A DNA stretch of 14,013 bases, from NCBI GenBank assembly GCA_002429045.1, contig DIYM01000149.1, positions 5,181 to 19,193 of the forward strand, read 5' to 3'. Below are positions 1-8,080 of this stretch, in pieces. Every line of letters begins with the position of its first letter. Position 1 is the first letter of the stretch. This DNA is from Phycisphaerales bacterium UBA6054 (GTDB lineage Bacteria; Planctomycetota; Phycisphaerae; Phycisphaerales; UBA1924). Both the position numbers and the translations under genes were made by a program. The notes under the pieces were generated by a model that was given only the letters and a program-made list of their open reading frames with translations, ran no database searches and was not told the DNA's origin.

Positions 1-81
1 GCCGATAAACCCGGCACCGCCGGTCACCAGCACACGCCGCGGCGATGCGCCCGCACCGGTTGTCCCGCCCGCTCGACCCAA
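1..81 (-). CDS. NAD-dependent nucleotide-sugar epimerase/dehydratase, N-terminal fragment
   Basis: Only the first 27 codons lie in the window; the gene continues past the left edge. On the minus strand the fragment encodes VLVTGGAGFIG (about residues 17-27), the glycine-rich first beta-strand and turn of the Rossmann fold in extended short-chain dehydrogenases such as dTDP-glucose 4,6-dehydratase, UDP-glucose 4-epimerase and UDP-glucuronate decarboxylase. Those enzymes make activated sugars in the cytoplasm for surface polysaccharides, which suits the last visible gene of a polysaccharide cluster. I place the start at a TTG (79-81) preceded by GGGAG at a suitable distance. A GTG at 31-33, directly before the motif, is the alternative. 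An in-frame stop lies just upstream of the TTG (103-105). The gene begins 61 bases after the co-polymerase stop, on the same strand. The family assignment is secure from the motif; the sugar specificity cannot be known from this fragment. Confidence 0.7.
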   Translation of the reverse strand, partial: MGRAGGTTGAGASPRRVLVTGGAGFIG

Positions 82-141
82 TCCACTCTCCCAGAACCAC
101 AATCAGATCCGCCGCCCGGCACGCCCGCCGGGCCGAAACGA

Positions 142-2343
142 TCACGCCGCCCCGGAAGCCTGAGCCGTGTACTCCGCGGTCGTGCGGATATTCTTCCGCA
201 TGTACCCGCCCGCCGCCGAACGGACCCCGTTGATCGCGGCGCCCAGGAACTCGGCCTTGCCCTCGCCCAACTCGTTCCGGAGTCGCGCCACCATGCCGCG
301 CTTGCCCTGCATCGCACGCACGACCAGCATCGACGCGTCGCAGCGGTTGGCCAACGCAGAAGCATCACCGGCGACCACCGCCGGAGCCACGTCCAGCAGC
401 ACGTAGTCGTACAACGACTTGGCCTCGTCCAGCACCCCGTCGATCGCCGACGTGCCCAACTGCTCCACCAGACGCTTGTCCGCCGAGCCCGCGGGCACCA
501 GATCGGGCTGCCCGCTCTTCTTCGAGACCACGTCGCCCAAGGAACGCCCGCCCGACAGCACGTCGGCCAGCCCGGGCGACTCCGGAGCGTCGAACGCCAT
601 GTGCAGCTTCGGGCGCCGGAAGTTCGCGTCCATCACCAGCACCGAGTGCCCGGACGCCAGCAACGCGCTGCCGAGATTCGACACCATGCTCGTGCCGCCC
701 GAGCCGGGCATCGCGCCCACCACGAGCAGCGTCTTGTGGCCGCCCCGCGACATCCCCTTGAGCACGCGCAGCCTGACCTGGCGGTAGTGCTCGCTCAGCA
801 CGCTCCCGGGCAGATCGCGGAACACCGACTCGGGATGCTCCGGACGCGACGGGTCCTCGGACGCGTCGGGCACCAGGCCCAGCATGCTCACGCCCGGGAT
901 CGACGCGATGTCCGACGCGGACTTGACCCGCTGGTCCAGCAACTCGATCACGAACACCGCCGCGGTCACCAGCCCCGTCAGCAGGATGACCCCCAGCGGC
1001 ACCATCAGCGTGATCTTCGGGAACGAGGGCAGGTCGGGGACCCGCTCGAACTCCCGCACCGTCACACGGTTGGCCGACGCCAGCCCCGTCGCGGTCGTGA
1101 TGTCGGACATGTCCAGCTCGTACTTGCCGATCAGATCGATCGTCGTCTGGATCGAGCGGTCGATGTCGTTGATCTCGCCCAGGATCCGAGTCAGCTCCGT
1201 GACCTCCTCGGTCAGCTCCTCGGCCTGGGTCAGCAGGTCCGCCTCCTGAGCCTTCAGCTGCTGGATGGTCAGACGCGACTGGTCCACGCGGGACTCGAAC
1301 GCCTCCCGCAACAGCCGCTCACGCACGATCTCCAGCTGCTGCTTCTGCCCCTCGATCTCCGAGACCAGCAGACGGTGCTCCCGGTGCCCCTCGCGGAGCC
1401 CCTGCTGCACGATCGCCGCCAAGCGGGATTCGAGACTGTTGATCTGCCCCTTGATCGACGCGATCTCGGGCGAGCCGTCCACGACCAGGCGCAGCGTGTT
1501 GTCGTACTGGATCCCCGAGTCGCGCTCCAGCTGCTTCTCGTCCTTCTCGAGCTGCACCGCGATCGCCTCGAGACCCTGCTGGATCTTCACCAGCTCGAAG
1601 TTGACCAGCCGGAGCAGCTCGGCGCTCTGCGACCGCCCGTCTGCCAGCGAGTCCACGCCCTCCTCGCGGACCAGCCGCGAACGCCGGGAGTTCAGGTCCG
1701 TCAGCTGACGGTTCGCGTTGTCGATCGCGCGACGCAACGCGTCCTTGCGGGCCAGCACGTCCACGTTCGTCGCGTTCGTGAGCTGCTCGAGGTAGTTCAG
1801 GCGGATCAGGCGCAGGATGCCCGCCGAGTCCTTCGGGTAGTTCGTCTTGACCCCGACGCGGATCAGATACGTGTTCGGTATCATCGACGCGCTGACGATG
1901 TCCTCCATGTCCTCCTGCGCGTTGACGATGTCGAAACCGCCCCCACGCACATAAGACCGCGACCACTCGGGGGCTTCCGCGACCAGCCTTGAGTCACGCA
2001 CCACCCGCCCGAGCACGCCGGGACCCTTGATCTGGTTGACCTGCGTCCCCATGAACCGCTCGATCTCCTCGGCATCGATCTGCGCGGTGTAGAGCTTCTC
2101 CGTCTCGGTGTCCGGAGGCAGACACTCCATCACGAACTCGGACTCGAAGATCGGATACACCCGCAGCAGCACGAAGTGGGACACCACGCCCAGCCCGCCG
2201 CCCACGACCGCCGCCGCAAGCAGCAGCCAACGGTACTTGAGGAACATCTTCATCGGGTCCACGGACGGGCCCGCTCCGGGCGCACCGCCCCCGCCCCGTG
2301 GGGGCCCAGCGTTCGGTCTCGGCGGGGTCGGGCTCCGGCTCAT
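142..2343 (-). CDS. Wzc/Wzz-like polysaccharide co-polymerase with degenerate tyrosine-kinase domain
   Basis: 733 residues with the architecture of inner-membrane polysaccharide co-polymerases (Wzc, CapAB, ExoP), which set chain length and link polymerisation to outer-membrane export. A Pro/Gly-rich cytoplasmic tail (1-30) precedes TM1 (about 38-60). A long, mostly helical periplasmic region with heptad-like stretches (about 195-400) follows, then the proline-rich segment typical of Wzz proteins (435-443, VPDLPSFPK), TM2 (about 445-468) and a cytoplasmic ATPase domain (about 510-710). That domain keeps a Walker A'-like strand (VLVMDANFRRP, Asp572) and a Walker B-like strand (YVLLDVAP, Asp651). 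The P-loop, however, reads GAMPGSGGTS (543-552), with Gly550 where the ATP-binding lysine belongs. The C-terminus has only two tyrosines (Tyr714, Tyr725) rather than a Tyr-rich tail. ATPase and autokinase activity are therefore doubtful. The ATG at 2343 has GGAG seven bases upstream; the internal Met31 has none. The gene lies 88 bases after the TPR gene. Confidence 0.9.
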   Translation of the reverse strand: MSRSPTPPRPNAGPPRGGGGAPGAGPSVDPMKMFLKYRWLLLAAAVVGGGLGVVSHFVLLRVYPIFESEFVMECLPPDTETEKLYTAQIDAEEIERFMGTQVNQIKGPGVLGRVVRDSRLVAEAPEWSRSYVRGGGFDIVNAQEDMEDIVSASMIPNTYLIRVGVKTNYPKDSAGILRLIRLNYLEQLTNATNVDVLARKDALRRAIDNANRQLTDLNSRRSRLVREEGVDSLADGRSQSAELLRLVNFELVKIQQGLEAIAVQLEKDEKQLERDSGIQYDNTLRLVVDGSPEIASIKGQINSLESRLAAIVQQGLREGHREHRLLVSEIEGQKQQLEIVRERLLREAFESRVDQSRLTIQQLKAQEADLLTQAEELTEEVTELTRILGEINDIDRSIQTTIDLIGKYELDMSDITTATGLASANRVTVREFERVPDLPSFPKITLMVPLGVILLTGLVTAAVFVIELLDQRVKSASDIASIPGVSMLGLVPDASEDPSRPEHPESVFRDLPGSVLSEHYRQVRLRVLKGMSRGGHKTLLVVGAMPGSGGTSMVSNLGSALLASGHSVLVMDANFRRPKLHMAFDAPESPGLADVLSGGRSLGDVVSKKSGQPDLVPAGSADKRLVEQLGTSAIDGVLDEAKSLYDYVLLDVAPAVVAGDASALANRCDASMLVVRAMQGKRGMVARLRNELGEGKAEFLGAAINGVRSAAGGYMRKNIRTTAEYTAQASGAA

Positions 2344-2431
2344 ATCACCACTCCATCAACACCACGGGTCGCCCGGGCCACGCCGGACGCCCCCGCTCGG
2401 TTCCTGCTCATCATGTTCTCGGCTGGCCGGC

Positions 2432-5400
2432 TCATCCGTCTGAGCCAATCCCGGATTCCACCCGATCGATCTCCCCCTCCAGGCGGGCGTCACGCCCCGC
2501 CACGGTCCGCAGCAACGCGCGGGCACGACGCAGCAGACGCGACGCCTCTTCGTTATCGCCCCTCGCAAGCGCCATCCGCGCCCGCGTGATCGTCAGCGAC
2601 ACACGCGCCGTGTACTCCCTCGCACGCTGCTCGCCGGCCTCGATCATCTGCTCGGCCTCATCGTAACGACCCAGCTTGATGTACACCTCGGCCAGCGTGT
2701 CGTACGGCTCGCTCCGCGCCGGACCCGTGGCGATCGCACGCTCGGCGAGCACCAACGCCTCGTCGTGCCGACCCAGTTCCATCGCCAGCACGTACGCCGC
2801 GTTGTTGTTCAACTCCCAGTTATCCGGCACCTTCTCCAGGCCCGCCTTCCACGCCGCGACCGCGCCCTCGAAATCGTCCTGCTCGAACGCGTGGTTCCCC
2901 AACGCCCGGAAAGCGATCACACGGACCGGCTCGGGCGCCGACCCGTCCTCCGACAGCCTCGTGAGCACCGATAACGCCTCGTCGACCTCCATGCTCCGGG
3001 CCAGCTGCCGCTGGGCCATAAACGCGTCGACCCACGCACGCGATTCCGCGTCCGAGAAACGCGCCCGCAGCGAGCGGTAATAGTTCATCTCGTTGTCGGC
3101 GTCCAGGTCGACATAGAACCGCGCCGCGTTCTGCGCCCAGGTCTGGATCTGGAAATCGTTCCCGCGAGACAGATCGAACGCCTTGGTCATCTGCTGGACC
3201 GCGAAGTCCTCACGCCCGCGGGCCCGGAGCACCAACGCCTGGGCAGCCAGCAGCCCCGGGCTCTCGTCGATCCCGCCGGGCACCATGGCCGCCAGGTCGT
3301 TGATCACCGCGTTCGCCGCCGCCACGTCCGGCGGGTTCACACGCAACGCCGCGTCGATGAAGCCCGCGCCGTCCGCTGGGCTCCGCCTCGTCTGCCAGGC
3401 ACGCTCGAACATCTCCGCCGACTCCCGCCAATCGCCGCGAGACTCGAACAGCTTGCCCAGCTGGAACATGAGCGGCGCATCGGTCGGACGCGCATCCAGC
3501 ACCTCGCGGGCCGCGTCCATCGCGTCGCTGAGCCGATTGTCGTTCAGCAGCTCGTTCATCACCGCGAACAGAGCATCATCCAGCGACGGGTTCGCCCGCA
3601 GCACCGCACGCAGGTCGCGGATCGCCTCCGTCCGGCGGTCGGCATCGAAGTACGCCGCCGCACGCACGCGCAACGCACGCCAGTCGTTCGGATTGCGCCG
3701 CAACGCTGCCTCGAGATCGCTGAGAACATCGGGCAAGAGCGTCGGGTCGCCCAGCATCGACTGCGCACGCTTGATGTACACCAGAGGCTCATCCGGGAAC
3801 TTCGACACCGCTTCATCCAGGATGCGCCGCTCGCCCCCCGGATCGCCCAAGCCCTTGGCGATCTCCGAACGCTGCAGCAGATTCGTCAGCGTGCCCGTGA
3901 CCGAGTCCGGCAGCGTCGCCATCACCTCCTGCGCGAGACCGTACTGATCCGTCCGCAGATACATCTCGATCAGCCGGGCCCGGTAGCCGCCCGTTTCGTC
4001 GGCCCCCGCGTCCACGATCTTCTTGAACTCGGCCGCGGCGCTCGCCGACTGACCGATCGCCATCAGCAACTCACCCTTCATCTTCGTGCCCTCGAGCGTC
4101 GAGGGATCCTCCAACGCGATCGCCTGATCCGCCGCGCTGATCGCCAGATCCTGGCGCCCACGACCGACCATGAACCGCGCCAGCGAGATGAACGGCTCGG
4201 ACGTCACACCGTCGCCCAGACCCCGCACATAACGCTGGTAAGCCTGGTTCGCGAGCAGCAGCCCGTCCTGAGTGCCCACACGCCCCTGGTTCGCGTACCA
4301 CAGCGCCAGCGTCTCGGTGGACCGCAGCGACGGGTCATCCGCCAGCAGCCCGTCGATCAGCGTCTTGGAATCGCCCCAGTTCTCCTCCTGGATGTACAGC
4401 CCCGCCAACGCATAGCGGTTCTCGATGTCCAGGGGGTTGGATTCGAGCATCTTCTCGCGCTGCCCGATCGCCAGCACACGCCCCTCGTCCCCGCCCGCGG
4501 CCGCCTCCAGCGACAGCCACAGCCGCACGAACTTAGGATCGCTCAGCGAGAACCGCTGCTGCCGACGAGCCACGTCCAACGCCTCGACCAGACGCCCCGC
4601 CTCCGCCAGCGTGCTCACGTACTCGAGCGTCGTCTGCACCTCGTCCGGGCGGATCGACAACGCCTCCTCGAACGCGGCCACCGCGGAGTCAACCCGACCG
4701 ACCTGCCTTTGAGCCATCCCCAGCAACCGATAGATCGCCGCATCGCCCGAGCCCAGCGCCGCCGCCTGCTCCAGAAGGCTCACCGCCTCCTCCCGCAGAG
4801 CCCGCGCCCTCGAACTCAGCTCGTCCCCCTCCCGAGCACGCCCCTCCGCGAACGCCCGACGGCTCTCCCCGGCCGCGGACTGCGCCTCCGCGTCCGCCAG
4901 CCGCGCCTGGTACGAGAGACCGCCCACAAAGTCCAGATTCTGAGCGGTCGCACGCTCCGCCAGCGAGCGGGCCCTCTCGAACGAGCCGGCGTTGACCGCG
5001 CGCACGAAGCCGAGCTCGATCGTCTGGGCATCGTCGGGAGCCAACTCCTCGAGCCTGCCCAGCACCGCGTCGATCTTGTCGTTCTCGCCACGCGTGAAGT
5101 ACAGCGTCGCCAGCCGCTGGGTCTTCACCAGCTCCGACTCGTCCGAATCCATGATGATCCGCTCGAGCACCTCGATCGTGCTCTCGCCCTCGAGCGCCGT
5201 CAGCAGGCCCGGCAGCAGATCGTTCTCGGGATGACGCCGCAGCGACTCCTCCCCGATCGCGCGGGCCCCGGCGATGTCGCCGCTGTCCACGCGGATCCGC
5301 ATCAGCTCGCCCGCCACCCGCGGGTCGTAATCGACCGACTCCAGCCCGTCAACCAGCAACTGGGCCGCCCCCGCCGGATCGGCGGGCTGCCCGACGCTCC

Positions 5401-7132
5401 CCGTCGCGATCCGGCGCGAACGCAGCAGCAGCGACAACCCGGGGTCATCGATCGAATCGGGATTCTCGATGCCCTCGATCCGACGCAGCCCCTCCTCGGC
5501 GAACCGGTTCCCCGGGTTCACCGCCAGCGCCCGCCTGTACATCTCGCCCGCCTCACGCATCTCGTTCAGACTCGCCAGGATGTCGCCCAACGCCACCAGC
5601 GAAGAGACATCCGTCGAGCGCAGCGCGATCACACGCTCGAGAGCGTCCCGCGCCGTCCCCAGCTGCCCGAGCTGCGCCGCCATGTTGGCCTCGAACCGGA
5701 GCGACTCGAGGTTCTGCGAGCCCGTCTGCTCGTTGAACCGCCTGTAGAGACGCAGCGCCTCGTTCCGCTTCCCGCCCGCCTCGGCGATCCGCGCATCCAG
5801 CAGCGTCAGCCGGGCGTCGTCCTCGGAGAGCGACTCGCTCAGGCGATCGCGGATGCCGACGACCTTCTCCAACCGATCCGACGAGCCCTCCCCGTCCTCG
5901 CCCAGCAGGATCCGCAGCTCGACCAGGGCCTGGCTGAACTGCGCGTCACGCATGCGAGCAAACCGGCGAAGCCCCTCGAGCGAAACCGGGGGGATCTCCA
6001 AGTCCGTCATCGACGCGAACCGCTCCGAAGCGCTCTCCAGATCACCGATCTCGCGGTCCAGCGAGGCCGCGAACCAGCGGATGTCAAGATCGTCTGGCCG
6101 CTCACGCATGAACCCGATCACCAGCTCGCGGGTCTGCGACATGCGCGACTCGGGCAGGATGAACCGCTCGAGCGCCTGGAGCCGCTGGAGCGTCCGCACG
6201 TCCAAGCCGTCAACCCCCTCGGCACGCACCGCCGCGAGCACCCGGTCGAACTCGGGAGCCAGCAGCGACATCGCCTCGAACGCTCGGGTCGCTTGCTCCA
6301 TCTCATCGACGCCCTGCATCGCCGCGGTCCGCTCGAAATCGAGCATCGTGAGCGCACGCTGCGCCAACACCGCCGCGTCGCCGGGCCGGGCCTCGAGATA
6401 ACCGTCCGCCGCCTCGATCACCGACGCCCGCACCGCCTGCGCCTCGGCGACCTGATCGTCCAACAGATCACTCGTGCCCGTGGACAGCATCCACTGCAGG
6501 AGCATCACCATCGAACGAGAGTCGCCCGGGTCGGCCTCCAACGCCGCCCGCAGGTCGTCCCCGATCAACGCCACCTCGTCCTCGTCCATCACGCCGCCGC
6601 CGATCAGCACCATCCCGCGGGCGATCCCGCGGTACCGCAGGAGCCGCTTCCAGGCGGGATCCGACGAGGGATCGCGATCGAAGAAGGATGCCGCATTGGT
6701 CACGTCCTGCGCCAGCCGATCGGCACGCACCCGCACGAACCCCGCGTCCAGCTGGCGAAGCTGCATCGCGAGGTACCGATCGTGCGCCGCGATGTTCGTC
6801 TGCTGCACCTGAGCGATCTGCGCCAACGCCGGTATCAGGTCGGTCTGGAACGAGTCCCGGTACGCCGTCTCCGTGTCCGGCGTCGTCGACTCGATCGCAC
6901 CCAGCCATTTCTCAAGCCAGTCCACGCGCGTCGGGTCGTCGCTGACCGCCTTCCCGTACAGCATCTTCGCCGCGACATACTCGCCGTTCGCCATCGCGGC
7001 ATCGCCGTTGCGAACGTGGTCCGCGCCGCTCTTGAACACGAACGTCACCACCGCCAGCGCCATCAGCCCGCACACCAGCGCCAGACCGATCCCCAGCAGC
7101 ACCACGAAACGCGTATTCACCTTGCCAGCCAT
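2432..7132 (-). CDS. Giant membrane-anchored TPR-repeat protein of the exosortase/EPS cluster
   Basis: 1566 residues. A single N-terminal hydrophobic segment (about residues 9-32) is followed by a very long helical-repeat region, so the protein is probably anchored in the inner membrane with the bulk outside the cytoplasm. TPR-like units with the usual small/aromatic spacing and a closing proline are clearest at about 440-545, 798-832, 1115-1215 and 1405-1490 (for example AVAAFEEALSIRPDE and EAIRDLRAVLRANPS). The middle is probably more diverged TPR. Exosortase/PEP-CTERM clusters in Proteobacteria commonly carry a TPR lipoprotein (PrsT), and this may be the functional counterpart. It is much larger than I would expect and has no lipobox. 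The start is the ATG at 7132, with GAGGAG five bases upstream; the in-frame GTG at 7138 overlaps that ribosome-binding site. It follows epsI by 51 bases across a hairpin. A scaffold role is inferred from the repeats and position. Confidence 0.88.
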   Translation of the reverse strand: MAGKVNTRFVVLLGIGLALVCGLMALAVVTFVFKSGADHVRNGDAAMANGEYVAAKMLYGKAVSDDPTRVDWLEKWLGAIESTTPDTETAYRDSFQTDLIPALAQIAQVQQTNIAAHDRYLAMQLRQLDAGFVRVRADRLAQDVTNAASFFDRDPSSDPAWKRLLRYRGIARGMVLIGGGVMDEDEVALIGDDLRAALEADPGDSRSMVMLLQWMLSTGTSDLLDDQVAEAQAVRASVIEAADGYLEARPGDAAVLAQRALTMLDFERTAAMQGVDEMEQATRAFEAMSLLAPEFDRVLAAVRAEGVDGLDVRTLQRLQALERFILPESRMSQTRELVIGFMRERPDDLDIRWFAASLDREIGDLESASERFASMTDLEIPPVSLEGLRRFARMRDAQFSQALVELRILLGEDGEGSSDRLEKVVGIRDRLSESLSEDDARLTLLDARIAEAGGKRNEALRLYRRFNEQTGSQNLESLRFEANMAAQLGQLGTARDALERVIALRSTDVSSLVALGDILASLNEMREAGEMYRRALAVNPGNRFAEEGLRRIEGIENPDSIDDPGLSLLLRSRRIATGSVGQPADPAGAAQLLVDGLESVDYDPRVAGELMRIRVDSGDIAGARAIGEESLRRHPENDLLPGLLTALEGESTIEVLERIIMDSDESELVKTQRLATLYFTRGENDKIDAVLGRLEELAPDDAQTIELGFVRAVNAGSFERARSLAERATAQNLDFVGGLSYQARLADAEAQSAAGESRRAFAEGRAREGDELSSRARALREEAVSLLEQAAALGSGDAAIYRLLGMAQRQVGRVDSAVAAFEEALSIRPDEVQTTLEYVSTLAEAGRLVEALDVARRQQRFSLSDPKFVRLWLSLEAAAGGDEGRVLAIGQREKMLESNPLDIENRYALAGLYIQEENWGDSKTLIDGLLADDPSLRSTETLALWYANQGRVGTQDGLLLANQAYQRYVRGLGDGVTSEPFISLARFMVGRGRQDLAISAADQAIALEDPSTLEGTKMKGELLMAIGQSASAAAEFKKIVDAGADETGGYRARLIEMYLRTDQYGLAQEVMATLPDSVTGTLTNLLQRSEIAKGLGDPGGERRILDEAVSKFPDEPLVYIKRAQSMLGDPTLLPDVLSDLEAALRRNPNDWRALRVRAAAYFDADRRTEAIRDLRAVLRANPSLDDALFAVMNELLNDNRLSDAMDAAREVLDARPTDAPLMFQLGKLFESRGDWRESAEMFERAWQTRRSPADGAGFIDAALRVNPPDVAAANAVINDLAAMVPGGIDESPGLLAAQALVLRARGREDFAVQQMTKAFDLSRGNDFQIQTWAQNAARFYVDLDADNEMNYYRSLRARFSDAESRAWVDAFMAQRQLARSMEVDEALSVLTRLSEDGSAPEPVRVIAFRALGNHAFEQDDFEGAVAAWKAGLEKVPDNWELNNNAAYVLAMELGRHDEALVLAERAIATGPARSEPYDTLAEVYIKLGRYDEAEQMIEAGEQRAREYTARVSLTITRARMALARGDNEEASRLLRRARALLRTVAGRDARLEGEIDRVESGIGSDG

Positions 7133-7146
7133 CGCCACTCCTCATC

Positions 7147-7165
7147 GCCCCGGCCCCGCCGGGGC
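7147..7165 (-). other. Perfect GC hairpin between epsI and the TPR gene
   Basis: GCCCCGGC (7147-7154) and GCCGGGGC (7158-7165) are perfect inverted repeats of 8 bases around a 3-base loop. They fill much of the 51-base spacer between the epsI stop and the TPR start. In the mRNA the stem ends three bases before the GAGGAG ribosome-binding site at 7143-7138. There is no U-tract, so it is not a classical intrinsic terminator. It could be an mRNA stabiliser, a processing site or a partial attenuator; the structure is seen, the role is inferred. Confidence 0.6.
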
Positions 7166-7183
7166 GCAAACACTCGTCGCCGC

Positions 7184-8080
7184 TCAGCCCACGCCGGGGT
7201 CGGCGTCCCCGGAACCCTCCGCGCGATCCTCGGGAAAATCCCCGCGCTGCACCTCGACCCAGTCCGGCACGCACCGCATCACCTCGCCGATCAACTCGTC
7301 GATCAAACCCGCCGAAACCTCGGCCAGTTCTTCCATCGAACCCACCGTCGCCGAGTTCACCTGCACCTTCAGGTAATACGCATAGTCCGCCGAAAGATCG
7401 AACGCCAACTCGCGAACACCGTTCGCGCTCGCCACGGTCCCGCCGTTGGCGATGAAAAAGTATCCCGCGTAAAACGCACGGCCATCCGGCAGCGAGAACT
7501 CGCTGCACTTGATCCGGAACGGAGAATCCGGCCCCACGCCCCGCGGCAACCGCACACGAAGCCCGGGCGCGTCCGTGAACGCCGTGTCGTTCGGCAGACG
7601 CACCGAATAGATCGCCCCGTCCACCCCCGCGAACTCGGGCTCCACAGAACGATCCACGATCCAACTCGAGCCCCCGAGATCCAGGTCCAGCACCCGCGAA
7701 CTCTTCGACTGCTGCAGACCCCCGCCCACGAAGCACCGCTCCGGCACGTGCGGGACCGTGTCGATCCCCCCCGTGTAATACGCCGCGTGAAACTCGATCA
7801 CCATCGGGGTCTCGCCCGACATATCCGAGCGACGCACGTACGTCCGCGTCAGATAGTTCTCCGTCCCGAGCGTCTCGACGATGTCGGGCGACTCGATCCG
7901 GTCCGACCCCAGCCTGGTCCAGTTCTCCGTGTCCGCCGGGATCGAAGACAACTGCCGGTTGTCCCGCGGATAGATCGGCGTCTTCTTGAGATTGAACCCC
8001 GCCGATGCGATCAGCCCGAACAGCGACACCGCCGAACCCAGAAGCACGAACAACGCGACCCACCGCACCGCCCCAGGCAT
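7184..8080 (-). CDS. epsI: EpsI family exosortase-associated protein
   Basis: 298 residues. A signal-anchor helix (about residues 6-28) is followed by a soluble, probably periplasmic domain. The motif HVPERC (111-116, Cys116), followed by a glycine cluster, matches the conserved H-x-P-E-x-C region of the EpsI family, proteins encoded beside or fused to exosortases and required for the linked exopolysaccharide system. Their biochemical role is not settled; the conserved Cys suggests a catalytic or substrate-binding site. The start is the ATG at 8078-8080, which shares one base with the exosortase TGA (TGATG) and is preceded by GGAGGAG about seven bases upstream, so translation is probably coupled. 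Longer in-frame reading from a GTG at 8410 would run through the exosortase gene and gives non-protein-like sequence. The C-terminal 20 residues are acidic and low-complexity. Other candidates for this gene are weak given the motif and adjacency. Confidence 0.88.
   Translation of the reverse strand: MPGAVRWVALFVLLGSAVSLFGLIASAGFNLKKTPIYPRDNRQLSSIPADTENWTRLGSDRIESPDIVETLGTENYLTRTYVRRSDMSGETPMVIEFHAAYYTGGIDTVPHVPERCFVGGGLQQSKSSRVLDLDLGGSSWIVDRSVEPEFAGVDGAIYSVRLPNDTAFTDAPGLRVRLPRGVGPDSPFRIKCSEFSLPDGRAFYAGYFFIANGGTVASANGVRELAFDLSADYAYYLKVQVNSATVGSMEELAEVSAGLIDELIGEVMRCVPDWVEVQRGDFPEDRAEGSGDADPGVG

Noticed and set aside
601..1992. Plus-strand open frame (463 codons) opposite the co-polymerase gene
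   Set aside because: Antisense to the Wzc-like coding sequence with a skewed Arg/His/Leu/Gln composition and no domain.
7133..7138. GTG start two codons upstream for the TPR protein
   Set aside because: The GTG overlaps the GAGGAG sequence that serves the ATG at 7132, so it cannot use that ribosome-binding site.
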